A stretch of DNA of 22,372 nt, from assembly GCA_964617715.1 (NCBI GenBank), contig CAZTZN010000067.1, positions 1 to 22,372 of the forward strand, read 5' to 3'. The translations under genes were made by a program, and so were the position numbers. A model generated the notes under the pieces. That model ran no database searches. It was given only the letters and a program-made list of their open reading frames with translations, and was not told the origin of the DNA. Positions 8,118 to 15,120 of this stretch are shown one piece after another. Within the stretch, counting starts at the first letter, position 1, and every line of letters starts with the position of its first letter. The DNA comes from JALGVA01 sp964617715. Lineage in GTDB: Bacteria; Armatimonadota; Zipacnadia; Zipacnadales; UBA5352.

Positions 8118-8137
8118 GCAAGTGCGCGGGCACTTGC
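8118..8137. repeat. 8-bp inverted repeat, loop GCGG
   Basis: GCAAGTGC at 8118-8125 and GCACTTGC at 8130-8137. GTCGGAGG lies 14 nt before it on the plus strand, a possible remnant of the hairpin-family flank. Lies 27 bp past the membrane-protein stop. Confidence 0.6.
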
Positions 8138-8163
8138 ACCGAAGTCGGCCCGGCCGTTTGCCG

Positions 8164-8538
8164 TTAGTCCAGGAAGCCCGGCATAGGGCCAACCCAAGCC
8201 CTGAGGAGCAGCGCCAGAACCGCCGCGAGGACGGCCGCCATCATCACGCGAAGCCAGATTGCGTACCTGGCGTCCGCCGCGAAGCCGATGCTGCCCAGCA
8301 GCATCCCGAGCATAACCAGGTAGACCGACACAGGCGGCAGAAGGCGCTGGGTCAATCGCGCGCCGAACAACCAACTGATCGGCCCGGCGGCCAGGCATGA
8401 CGCAGCGGCGATCAGCGCGCGGCTCCGCGTCGGGTCGGTTGCCCGGATGAGCAGGAACAGCCCCGTGGCGATGGCAAGTGTCACAGGCAGCTCCAGAGGG
8501 TGGCCGAAGTAGATATGGTACGTCAGGTCGTCCACCAT
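8164..8538 (-). CDS. Small four-helix integral membrane protein, function unknown
   Basis: 124 residues from the ATG at 8538, chosen because GGAGG lies 5 nt before it; a longer reading to 8916 runs into the neighbouring isomerase gene in another frame and is not credible. Four hydrophobic segments are visible at about 16-32 (PLELPVTLAIATGLFLL region), 41-58, 67-88 and 93-113, followed by a short tail ending PGFLD. A charged loop, RATDPTRSR, separates helices 1 and 2. It is likely an inner-membrane protein. No family was recognised and no catalytic motif is visible. It lies 175 bp downstream of the second Hyi-like isomerase on the same strand, so co-transcription is possible but not shown. Confidence 0.7.
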   Translation of the reverse strand: MVDDLTYHIYFGHPLELPVTLAIATGLFLLIRATDPTRSRALIAAASCLAAGPISWLFGARLTQRLLPPVSVYLVMLGMLLGSIGFAADARYAIWLRVMMAAVLAAVLALLLRAWVGPMPGFLD

Positions 8539-8589
8539 GCCACCTCCATCGCAGACCGACGACCGGAGCCGCTGACTTCCTGACGCAGC

Positions 8590-8621
8590 GGCGGACGGGC
8601 GCTTCTCGCGCACCGCCCGCC
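8590..8621. repeat. Imperfect 13-bp hairpin
   Basis: Left arm at 8590-8602 (GGCGGACGGGCGC) and right arm at 8608-8621 with one mismatch, one bulged A and loop TTCTC. It lies in the spacer between the second isomerase and the membrane protein, which also holds three to four copies of the decamer TCCCGGCCGT-like word (8637-8715). Confidence 0.55.
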
Positions 8622-8680
8622 GCCCTTGCGCCCACGCTTCCCGGCCGTCCAACCGCTCCCGGCCGTCCGGCCGTTCCCCC

Positions 8681-8700
8681 ATTGCCGATTGCCGATTGCC
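8681..8700 (-). repeat. Tandem heptamer GGCAATC (three units) just after the isomerase stop
   Basis: On the minus strand the units are GGCAATC, GGCAATC and GGCAAT, beginning 13 nt after the TGA of the second Hyi-like gene. The same heptamer in the same sense relative to its gene occurs after the aldo/keto reductase at 18454. Confidence 0.75.
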
Positions 8701-8713
8701 CCTTCCCGGCCGT

Positions 8714-9481
8714 TCACACCACGTTCCACGTCTCGAACGCCGCCCTCGCTGCCGCGATGCGGTCCTCGCCCTTGGGGCCGAACTCGTGGCCGACGTAGCC
8801 GTCGTAGTCGAGCTCCGCGATGGCGCGGGCGATGGCCGGGTAGTAGATCTCCTGCTGATCGTCCATGTCGTGGCGGCCCGGGTTGCCCGCGGTGTGGAAG
8901 TGCTTGAAGTACTCAATGTTGTCCTGAATCGTGCGGATCAGGTCGCCCTCCATGATCTGCATGTGATAGATGTCGTAAAGCAGCGCCACGCGCGGGCTGT
9001 TCACCATCCTGCACACATGCACGCCCCATTCGGTCGAGTCGCACATGTACCCGGGGTGGTTGACCCGCGAGTTGAGCAGCTCCATGCACAGGTTGATGCC
9101 CTTCTCCTCGGCGGTCGGCGCGACGCGGGAGAGTATCTCGGCCGTGATCTCCGCGCCCTGCAGGTCACTCACGCCCTCGTAGCGGTTGCCCGAGAGGCAC
9201 AAGATGCTCGGGATGTCGTACTGCTCGGCCAGCTCGAAGCTCGCCATCAGCTCATCGTAGATGCGCTCATGGTTCTCGCGCTTGTTGAGGCCGTCGGCCA
9301 GCGACTTGTGGCCGACGAAGATGGCGATGTCCAGCCCGGCGTCCTTGATCACCGGGAAGATCTCGGGCGGGCTCATCTCGATCGAGGCATAGCCGATCTC
9401 CTTGACCTGGCGCACGACATCGGCGGGCTCGCCGGCCGAGGCGACGACGCCCCAGCACACGGACTGCTTGATAGGCTTCAT
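8714..9481 (-). CDS. Hydroxypyruvate isomerase-like TIM-barrel protein (second copy)
   Basis: 255 residues from the ATG at 9481; CAGGAGGGAG upstream supports this start over one 72 nt earlier. Same family and domain plan as the 2228-2986 protein: LCMELLNSR (E134), LLYDIYHMQIMEGDL (D170), KHFHTAGNPGR (H194, H196) and VGHEFGP (E233). All inferred catalytic and metal residues are kept in both copies. Long blocks match the first copy, for example YHMQIMEGDL and WGVHVC, but the N-terminal 30 residues differ strongly (QSVCWGVVAS against QALTWWAFVN), so the substrate pocket may have diverged. Cytoplasmic, with no signal peptide. It is divergent from the FAD-enzyme gene across a 168-bp spacer. Probable role: isomerisation of hydroxypyruvate or a related sugar or sugar acid. 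Confidence 0.85.
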   Translation of the reverse strand: MKPIKQSVCWGVVASAGEPADVVRQVKEIGYASIEMSPPEIFPVIKDAGLDIAIFVGHKSLADGLNKRENHERIYDELMASFELAEQYDIPSILCLSGNRYEGVSDLQGAEITAEILSRVAPTAEEKGINLCMELLNSRVNHPGYMCDSTEWGVHVCRMVNSPRVALLYDIYHMQIMEGDLIRTIQDNIEYFKHFHTAGNPGRHDMDDQQEIYYPAIARAIAELDYDGYVGHEFGPKGEDRIAAARAAFETWNVV

Positions 9482-9539
9482 GGGAACTGACTCCCTCCTG
9501 ACAATGCACTGCCTGATGGACGCTGGCCGATTCGTCGAT

Positions 9540-9567
9540 CCCGGCCCTGACACCTTCAGAGGCCGGG
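9540..9567. promoter_or_regulatory. Strong inverted repeat in a divergent promoter region
   Basis: CCCGGCC (9540-9546) and CTGA (9547-9550) pair with TCAG (9556-9559) and GGCCGGG (9561-9567) around CACCT, with one bulged A. It lies between the divergent starts at 9481 and 9650. Position and symmetry fit an operator or a leader hairpin for one or both genes. No terminator T run follows. The role is inference. Confidence 0.45.
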
Positions 9568-9649
9568 CAAACCGTCGCGCCGGGAGGACGGGCGGGCGGC
9601 GTTCGCGAACTGCACCGGCGGCAAGTCAAGGCCCAACGGAGGTGGAGCG

Positions 9650-11005
9650 ATGACGACGGAGCAGGCGCCGCACTTCGATCTGCTCGTGGTTGGCGGCGGG
9701 CCCGGCGGGTTGACCGCCGCCCGCTTCGCGCGCAGGCGCGACCGGCAGATCAGCATCGGGATGATCCGCAAGCAGGAGCGCAGCGTGATCCCGTGCTCAC
9801 AGCCGTATGCCCTGGATGGGACCATCTCGGTAGATGACTTCCTCAAGTCGGATGAGCGACTGCTGACCGCGGTGGACATCGAGCTGCATGTGGCGGAGGT
9901 CACCGCGATACACCCTGACCGGCACAGTGTGGACGTGGACGGGATGGGGGTGGAGCGTGTGAGCTACGGCACGCTGGTGGTGGCGACCGGAGCGGACCCC
10001 GTCCGCCCGCCCGTGCCGGGGGCGGACCTGCCCGGCGCCTTCGTCGTGAAAGACACCCCGGACATCGTGGCCATCATGGAGGCGATGGACCGGGCCGAGA
10101 CGGTGGTGGTGGTCGGCGGGGGGTACATCGGCCTGGAGATGGCCGTGGTGCTCGACAACGCCGGGTTGACCACCCATGTGGTCGAGGCGCTGCCGGTCTG
10201 CCTGGGAACGGTGTGCAGCGAGCCCATCGCCCGAAGAGCGCTCGAGGAGCTGCGCGAGCACGGGGTGCAGGTGCACGTGGGTCAGGCCGTGGAGGAGGTG
10301 GTGGGCGAGGAGCGCGTGAGCGGCGTGCGCCTGGCCGACCGGACCATCGAGGCCCAGATGGTGATCTGGGCGGTGGGGGTGCGCGCCAACTGCGACCTGC
10401 TGCAGGCGGCCGGGGCGCGCATGGGCGAGTTCGGGGTGATGGTGGATGACCGCATGCGCACCTCGCTGCCGGACATCTACGCGGTCGGAGACTGCATCCA
10501 GCATCGCAACTTCGTCACCGGCACGCCCGAGCGCGGGCCTCTGGCCACCAACGCCGTTGTGCAGGGGAAAACGGCGGCGATCAACCTCACGGGCGGCTTC
10601 CGCACCTTCCCCGGCTTCATCAACCCCAGCGTCACGCGCCTGTGGGACAACAGCTACGGCGCCACGGGACTGAACGAGGAGCGGGCGGCGGCGATGGGCA
10701 TCGACTGTGTGGTGGGGCAGGCTGAGGCCCACACCTGCGAGCACGCCTTTCCCGGCGCCGGCACCATCCGCCTCATACTCGTCTTCGACGCCCACAGCAC
10801 CCGCCTGATCGGCGCTGAGTGCTGCGGCGCCGCGGGCGTCGCCGAGCGCATTGACATGCTGACTCTGGCCATCCAGCACCGGCTCACCATGGAGGACCTG
10901 GCCAGCCTGCACTTCTCCGGCCATCCGCCGCAGACCGATGTGCCCGCGCGAATGATGATCGTCAACGCCGCCGAAGACGCGATGCGTCAGGCGGGATCCC
11001 TGTGA
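9650..11005 (+). CDS. FAD/NAD(P)-dependent disulfide reductase-family oxidoreductase (NADH oxidase / CoA-disulfide reductase type)
   Basis: 451 residues; ATG at 9650 with GGAGGTGGAGCG upstream. FAD-binding Rossmann motif GGGPGGLTAARFARR (15-29), redox Cys motif SVIPCSQPYALDG with C49 in the CxxPY arrangement of CoA-disulfide reductase and NADH oxidase, ATGADPVRPPVPG (112-124), a second Rossmann motif GGGYIGLE (156-163) for NAD(P)H, and TSLPDIYAVGD (271-281) contacting FAD. A C-terminal dimerisation domain (about 320-445) carries the family end motif HPPQTD (425-430). Relatives reduce CoA disulfide, polysulfide or oxygen; the single Cys rather than a CxxxxC pair argues against lipoamide or glutathione reductase. 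Cytoplasmic. Its stop overlaps the start of the secreted BNR protein, a surprising partner. Confidence 0.85.
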   Translation: MTTEQAPHFDLLVVGGGPGGLTAARFARRRDRQISIGMIRKQERSVIPCSQPYALDGTISVDDFLKSDERLLTAVDIELHVAEVTAIHPDRHSVDVDGMGVERVSYGTLVVATGADPVRPPVPGADLPGAFVVKDTPDIVAIMEAMDRAETVVVVGGGYIGLEMAVVLDNAGLTTHVVEALPVCLGTVCSEPIARRALEELREHGVQVHVGQAVEEVVGEERVSGVRLADRTIEAQMVIWAVGVRANCDLLQAAGARMGEFGVMVDDRMRTSLPDIYAVGDCIQHRNFVTGTPERGPLATNAVVQGKTAAINLTGGFRTFPGFINPSVTRLWDNSYGATGLNEERAAAMGIDCVVGQAEAHTCEHAFPGAGTIRLILVFDAHSTRLIGAECCGAAGVAERIDMLTLAIQHRLTMEDLASLHFSGHPPQTDVPARMMIVNAAEDAMRQAGSL

Positions 11006-12312
11006 CCGCGAGCAGGTCGCGCGACGCCGGGCGCAGGATGATGGTGGCCGCCATCGCCCTGGCGGCCGTGGTCGCCAACGCCCGGGCGCAGGAGGGACAT
11101 CCCCCCGTGCAGATCGAACGCATCGTCACGTTATCGCAGCATGGCTCGACCCGCGCCTCGCTCTACGCGATGAGCAACAAGATCCTGACCATCGGCGGGC
11201 GCACCCACATCGCCTGGCTGGACTCGCTGTCGGACACGATGGTCGTGACCTGTGACCACGCGACCGGTGAGATCAGCGCGCCGGTGTGCGTCGGCTCGGG
11301 CGTGGACAACCACGGCGGCCCGGCGATGTGCGCGGACTCGCAGGGCTACCTCTACGTGGTCTTCGGCCCGCACCACGGGCCCTTCCAGTTCGCGCGCTCG
11401 GCGCGGCCCAACGACGCCTCGGAGTGGGAGGCCCTGCCCGAGTTCGGCTACAAGGCGACCTACCCGTCGCTGGTGTGCGACGCGAATGACACGCTGCACA
11501 TCGCCTACCGCGGCGGCGACGTGCCCTGCCGGGTGATGTATCAGCGCCGACCGGCGGGCGGGGAGTGGACCGAGCCGCGCGCGTTGGTCAGCGCCGGGGT
11601 AGAGGACGGCTACACGCAGTTCGGCAACGCACTGACCATCGCGCCCGACGGCTCGCTGCACCTGGCCTTTCACGTCTACGACGTGCACCCGGACGGGGGC
11701 AAGGCCGCCGGGCACATGCTCTCGCGCGATGGCGGCGACACCTGGACGCTCATGGACGGGACGGAGCTTTCGCTCCCCGTCACGCCGCGGACGCCCGGCG
11801 CGATGATCGAGCAGGGCGCGGAGCTGGACATGCGCGCAGGCAACGTGGTATGCGACGGCCGGTCGCGCCCCTATTTCCCGGTGGCGCATGCCGAGGGCGA
11901 CACCGACCTGGTGCTGTGGCGCTGGCGCGACGGCTGGGAGGGCGTGTCGCTGCGCCCGGTGGTGGAGGCGGCGGTGGGCTTCCCGCCGCGCTTCTCGCAG
12001 CCGAACGTGGTGACCATCGCGGGCGGGCGGCTCTACGTGGCGGCGGGGGTGGGCGAGCGCGGCAACTGGGTGGACCCGAGCAAGGAGATCTACCTGCTGG
12101 TCTCCGACGATCTGGGCGAGAGCTTCGCGGTGCAGCGCATCTCCGCGCCCGACCCGACGCTGCCCAACTGGGGCCCGAGTCTGGAGCGCCCGGTGGGGCA
12201 CAACGCCATCGACCGCCTGTTCCTGCTCTGGACCCACGGCCTCGCCGGCTCCGGCACGAGTGATGCCGATACCGTGACGGAGGTGATGCTGGGGATCATG
12301 GCGCGCGACTGA
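11002..12312 (+). CDS. Secreted BNR-repeat (BNR_4-type) beta-propeller protein
   Basis: 436 residues from a GTG at 11002 that overlaps the preceding stop by 4 bp (GTGA), implying translational coupling; ATG codons at 11038 and 11041 are alternatives and keep the whole signal peptide. The signal peptide has basic residues (RSRDAGRR), a hydrophobic core at 13-26 and cleavage at ARA/Q near residue 29. The propeller has the hallmark VDNHGGPAMCADSQGYLYVV (101-120) and FGPHHGPFQFARS (121-133), plus YPSLVCDANDTLHIAYRGG, APDGSLHLAFHVYD and SRDGGDTW repeats. This is the BNR_4 family, which includes PL24/PL25-type ulvan lyases, where histidines in these loops act in catalysis. H104, H124 and H125 make a lyase possible but not shown. 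It probably binds or cuts an extracellular acidic polysaccharide. Confidence 0.8.
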   Translation: MTASRSRDAGRRMMVAAIALAAVVANARAQEGHPPVQIERIVTLSQHGSTRASLYAMSNKILTIGGRTHIAWLDSLSDTMVVTCDHATGEISAPVCVGSGVDNHGGPAMCADSQGYLYVVFGPHHGPFQFARSARPNDASEWEALPEFGYKATYPSLVCDANDTLHIAYRGGDVPCRVMYQRRPAGGEWTEPRALVSAGVEDGYTQFGNALTIAPDGSLHLAFHVYDVHPDGGKAAGHMLSRDGGDTWTLMDGTELSLPVTPRTPGAMIEQGAELDMRAGNVVCDGRSRPYFPVAHAEGDTDLVLWRWRDGWEGVSLRPVVEAAVGFPPRFSQPNVVTIAGGRLYVAAGVGERGNWVDPSKEIYLLVSDDLGESFAVQRISAPDPTLPNWGPSLERPVGHNAIDRLFLLWTHGLAGSGTSDADTVTEVMLGIMARD

Positions 12313-12373
12313 GGGAGTTCGCGGCTGTCCAAGAGGTGAGGCGCACCGAACATCGCGTCCGGGGGTGGTGCTG

Positions 12374-13975
12374 ATGTCGCGCGCGATGATGCTGTCCGCG
12401 CTGCTGCTTACGGGGGCGGCCGTGTGGGCGCAGTACGATCTGGTTGATGGCCTCAGGATCCTTTACGTGCTCGGCGAGGAGGTGATCTCCGAGGAGCATC
12501 AGGGGCGGGGCGAGATGCGCATGCCCGCCGGACCGTGGGCGATCCCCAGCGGTCCCATCATGCGCGGCCGAGAGCTGCCCCCGGAGGTCGCGCAATGGCT
12601 GGCTACGCTCAAACCGGAGGACGGCGCGATCCTCTACGTGCTGCACGGGCAGCGCGGGGTTCGCTTCACGCAGTTCCCCATCGAAGAGCTGGCGGCGCTC
12701 ACCAACGCCTGTGATTGTAGCTTCCTCATGGTCGTGCTCGATCTTCCCACGGCGCCTGGGCTGTCAATGCTGGACGACCTGGCACGCGAGCGACGACGTG
12801 CGGAGCTGTTCGAGCGGCACACCATCGTCCTGACAGCCAAGCCCTGGGGCGTACGTTACTGGACGACGCTGCCGACCGGGGCCGGGCTCGTCGCGCGGCT
12901 CGGCGTGTACCGCAACGCCAGGTGGATCGAGGAGCACGACGCCGGGACGTCGCTGTTCGGCGCCTACCTCTTCGCCGCGCTGCGGGGCTACGGTGACACC
13001 AACCTCGACCGACAGGTCACGGCGCGCGAGGCCTTCGAGTATGCCTTCTGGTGCACCTGGGTGGACTGCTCGGCGCCGGGTTCAGGCAGCCACGGCGCGT
13101 CCCGGCAGGTCGCATCGGTGCATCCCGGCGCTCGCTGGAATGACCGCGCTCTCGCCAGCGGGGTCTCTTGCGGCTGGCCTGATCCGCTACGCATCGCCGC
13201 CGCGCAGTACACCACCCGGCACTTCATCAGTCGGTTCGGTCTGGGAGATCCCGCGGGCCCCGCCGGTCCGCCCGGGCCGGATACGCTCCCTGCTGGTTCT
13301 TGGCCCGACCACGCTGAAGATCTCGCGAGATGGACATGGGGCAACATCGCGACCTGCGAACAACGTCTGTCGCGCCTCGAAAACCGGCTGCAGGCAATCA
13401 GGATCCTGGCGGCTGATCCTCCGGCGCGTCTCCTGCTTCCGCCCTGGCAGGAGGGCGAGCCCCGACTCCTCGGCCCGCAAGTTCCCCAGACTGGTCGGCG
13501 CGGTTGGCCCGGCCCCCTCGGGCCGGATCCCGCTACGGTGCCGGTGACCCGCCTCCTCGAGGGTCAGGTCACCGACCGGCAGCTTGCGGCGGCGCGAGCC
13601 AACGAGCAGGCGCTGCTGAACGTCGGGCGGGTGGTGCGCGAAGCCGAGTTCAACGTCGAACGCCTGGCCATCGTCTGCGCAGACTACTATCGTCACGAAG
13701 CGGTCAGCATCAGCCCGCAGTTCATAGCGCCCACACAGTGGCCGGAGGGGCTGGCGGCGCCGTACGCCGTGCGCGGTCCGATGGGCCCGCCGGGGCCAGC
13801 CGGCAGAACCAACGAACTAATCGAGCCCGAGCGCGTGGAGCCGCTGTGGTCGGAGGCGACAACTGAACGTCTGCGGGAACTCGGCGCTCGGGGGCGCGCG
13901 GTGACCGAGCAAGTGCAGGCGGCGAGGCGCGCGTTCACCGAGGCGACGGGCGGGTGGGGCGGGCTGGAGCGGTGA
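12374..13975 (+). CDS. Secreted caspase-like (probably inactive) protein with EF-hand loop and collagen-like islands
   Basis: 533 residues from the ATG at 12374, preceded by GGGGGTGG; an in-frame GTG at 12365 lacks a ribosome binding site. Signal peptide 1-19, cut at VWA/Q. Residues about 24-230 resemble a caspase/legumain-fold domain: AILYVLHGQRG (85-95) matches the strand-plus-HG element, and FLMVVLDLPTAPG (117-129) matches the strand before the catalytic Cys. The expected D-x-C there reads D123-L-P, so catalysis is doubtful. GDTNLDRQVTAREAFEYA (207-224) is a full EF-hand calcium loop (D208, N210, D212, Q214, E219) in the place caspase-like bacterial proteins often carry one. The C-terminal half has helical stretches (about 328-345, 394-431, 495-526) and three Gly-X-Y islands of exactly three triplets (295-303, 377-385, 468-476). 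No close family is recognised. It starts 61 bp after the BNR gene, possibly in the same operon. Confidence 0.65.
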   Translation: MSRAMMLSALLLTGAAVWAQYDLVDGLRILYVLGEEVISEEHQGRGEMRMPAGPWAIPSGPIMRGRELPPEVAQWLATLKPEDGAILYVLHGQRGVRFTQFPIEELAALTNACDCSFLMVVLDLPTAPGLSMLDDLARERRRAELFERHTIVLTAKPWGVRYWTTLPTGAGLVARLGVYRNARWIEEHDAGTSLFGAYLFAALRGYGDTNLDRQVTAREAFEYAFWCTWVDCSAPGSGSHGASRQVASVHPGARWNDRALASGVSCGWPDPLRIAAAQYTTRHFISRFGLGDPAGPAGPPGPDTLPAGSWPDHAEDLARWTWGNIATCEQRLSRLENRLQAIRILAADPPARLLLPPWQEGEPRLLGPQVPQTGRRGWPGPLGPDPATVPVTRLLEGQVTDRQLAAARANEQALLNVGRVVREAEFNVERLAIVCADYYRHEAVSISPQFIAPTQWPEGLAAPYAVRGPMGPPGPAGRTNELIEPERVEPLWSEATTERLRELGARGRAVTEQVQAARRAFTEATGGWGGLER

Positions 13976-13986
13976 CGGGTGATGTC

Positions 13987-14015
13987 AGCGAGCGATGCAT
14001 GTGACCATGCTCGCT
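13987..14015. repeat. Bulged hairpin 12 bp after the caspase-like gene
   Basis: AGCGAG (13987-13992) plus CATG (13998-14001) pair with CATG (14006-14009) and CTCGCT (14010-14015) around loop TGAC, with a 5-nt bulge. Its plus-strand 3' flank CCCAACGG resembles that of the hairpin family. It could act as a weak terminator, but no T run follows. Confidence 0.5.
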
Positions 14016-14079
14016 CCCAACGGCCAACGGCCGGGCGGGGTACAAGCCCCCGCTCTCCAGCCGCATACCTCGACCTCGC

Positions 14080-14110
14080 CCTCGTGGAGGGCGGGCGGCC
14101 TCGCCCGCCC
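14080..14110 (-). repeat. Hairpin-family copy, loop AGGC (minus), beside the oxidoreductase stop
   Basis: GGGCGGGCG at 14089-14097 and CGCCCGCCC at 14102-14110 around GCCT, which reads AGGC on the minus strand. Preceded on the plus strand by CTCGTGGA. On the minus strand it starts 9 nt after the TAG of the Gfo/Idh/MocA gene, so it may also help end that transcript. Confidence 0.65.
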
Positions 14111-14118
14111 CGCGCACA

Positions 14119-15024
14119 CTACACCGCCGCCAGTTTCACCCGCTGTCCCGCGTCCGCCGATTCCAGCGCCGCCTCGATGAAGGCGATCATCTCCAGCGTC
14201 TCGCGTATGTCGATCGGCGGGTCGCCCGTCTCGAACATCGTGACCACGCGCTTGAGCAGCTCGCGGTAGATATACTGCGCGCCGACCAGCTCCTGACGGG
14301 TGCCGGTCTCACCCACCGCCCGGAAACCGAAGCCCGCGACGCCCTCCACATAGCCCCTCACAGAGCCCAGGCGCCCGTCGCCCCACTTCCCAGCCACGAG
14401 TATCCCGAAGGGGCTCTCGATCGCCTGCACCGACTCGCAGCCCGGGCCCATCAGCGTGTACAGGATCTCAACCCCGTGGATCCCGTAGTACATCAGCCCC
14501 GGCACGCCCTCGACCGCCACCTTTGAGGGCGAGATCGCGTCCGCGCCGACCACCGCGCCGACGGCCTCGCCAGAGGCCACCGCGACGACCTCAGGTGAAT
14601 AGCGCAGCGAGGAGCCGGAGTAGAGCGGCACGTCGCGCTCCTGCGCAAGCTCGGCCAGCTCCACCGCCTCGGCCAGCGAGCAGGTCATCGGCTTGTCCAC
14701 GAACGTCGGCACGCCCTGCTCAACGAACATCCGTGCCGCCGCGAAGTGCCTGCGCCCGTCGTCGGACCCGACGATGACCGCGTCCACCTTCCCGAGCAAC
14801 GCCCCGGGCGAGTCCACCATCTCCACGCCGTATTCGATCAGGGCCTGCGTGTACTGCTCGTTCTTGTTGTGCGCGTCGGCGACCGCCTCGGAGCATCCCG
14901 GGTAGGCCGCAACCACGCGCGCGCCCTCGACCCACTGGTCCTCCTCGATGCCCACGTGGTTGATGCGCCGCGTGAACTCGGGCGCGTGCGAACTGTCTGT
15001 GTCCACAATCCCGATTCTGATCAT
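14119..15024 (-). CDS. Gfo/Idh/MocA-family NAD(P)-dependent oxidoreductase
   Basis: 301 residues; ATG at 15024 with GGGAGGCACGATC upstream. The N-terminal Rossmann domain begins RIGIVDTDSSHAPEFTRRIN rather than the usual GxGxxG, a variant typical of a subgroup common in environmental bacteria. PTFVDKPMTCS (106-116) is the family EKP motif in DKP form, with K111 the expected catalytic lysine. The C-terminal alpha/beta domain contains MYYGIHGVEILY (178-189), with H183 where family members keep a catalytic His, and ends in helix EMIAFIEAALESADAG. Cytoplasmic. Family members oxidise or reduce sugars, inositols and glycosides with NAD(P). It is downstream of the two tandem iron-sulfur genes on the same strand (96-bp gap). 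Substrate unknown. Confidence 0.85.
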   Translation of the reverse strand: MIRIGIVDTDSSHAPEFTRRINHVGIEEDQWVEGARVVAAYPGCSEAVADAHNKNEQYTQALIEYGVEMVDSPGALLGKVDAVIVGSDDGRRHFAAARMFVEQGVPTFVDKPMTCSLAEAVELAELAQERDVPLYSGSSLRYSPEVVAVASGEAVGAVVGADAISPSKVAVEGVPGLMYYGIHGVEILYTLMGPGCESVQAIESPFGILVAGKWGDGRLGSVRGYVEGVAGFGFRAVGETGTRQELVGAQYIYRELLKRVVTMFETGDPPIDIRETLEMIAFIEAALESADAGQRVKLAAV

Positions 15025-15120
15025 GATCGTGCCTCCCGGATTCGGGCGCGCTCCTGCTTCGCCGGGCGCGCCGGCTCCCGTTTGCCGCGAAGATCGGCTG
15101 GAGCGAAGCTCGCGGGGATG

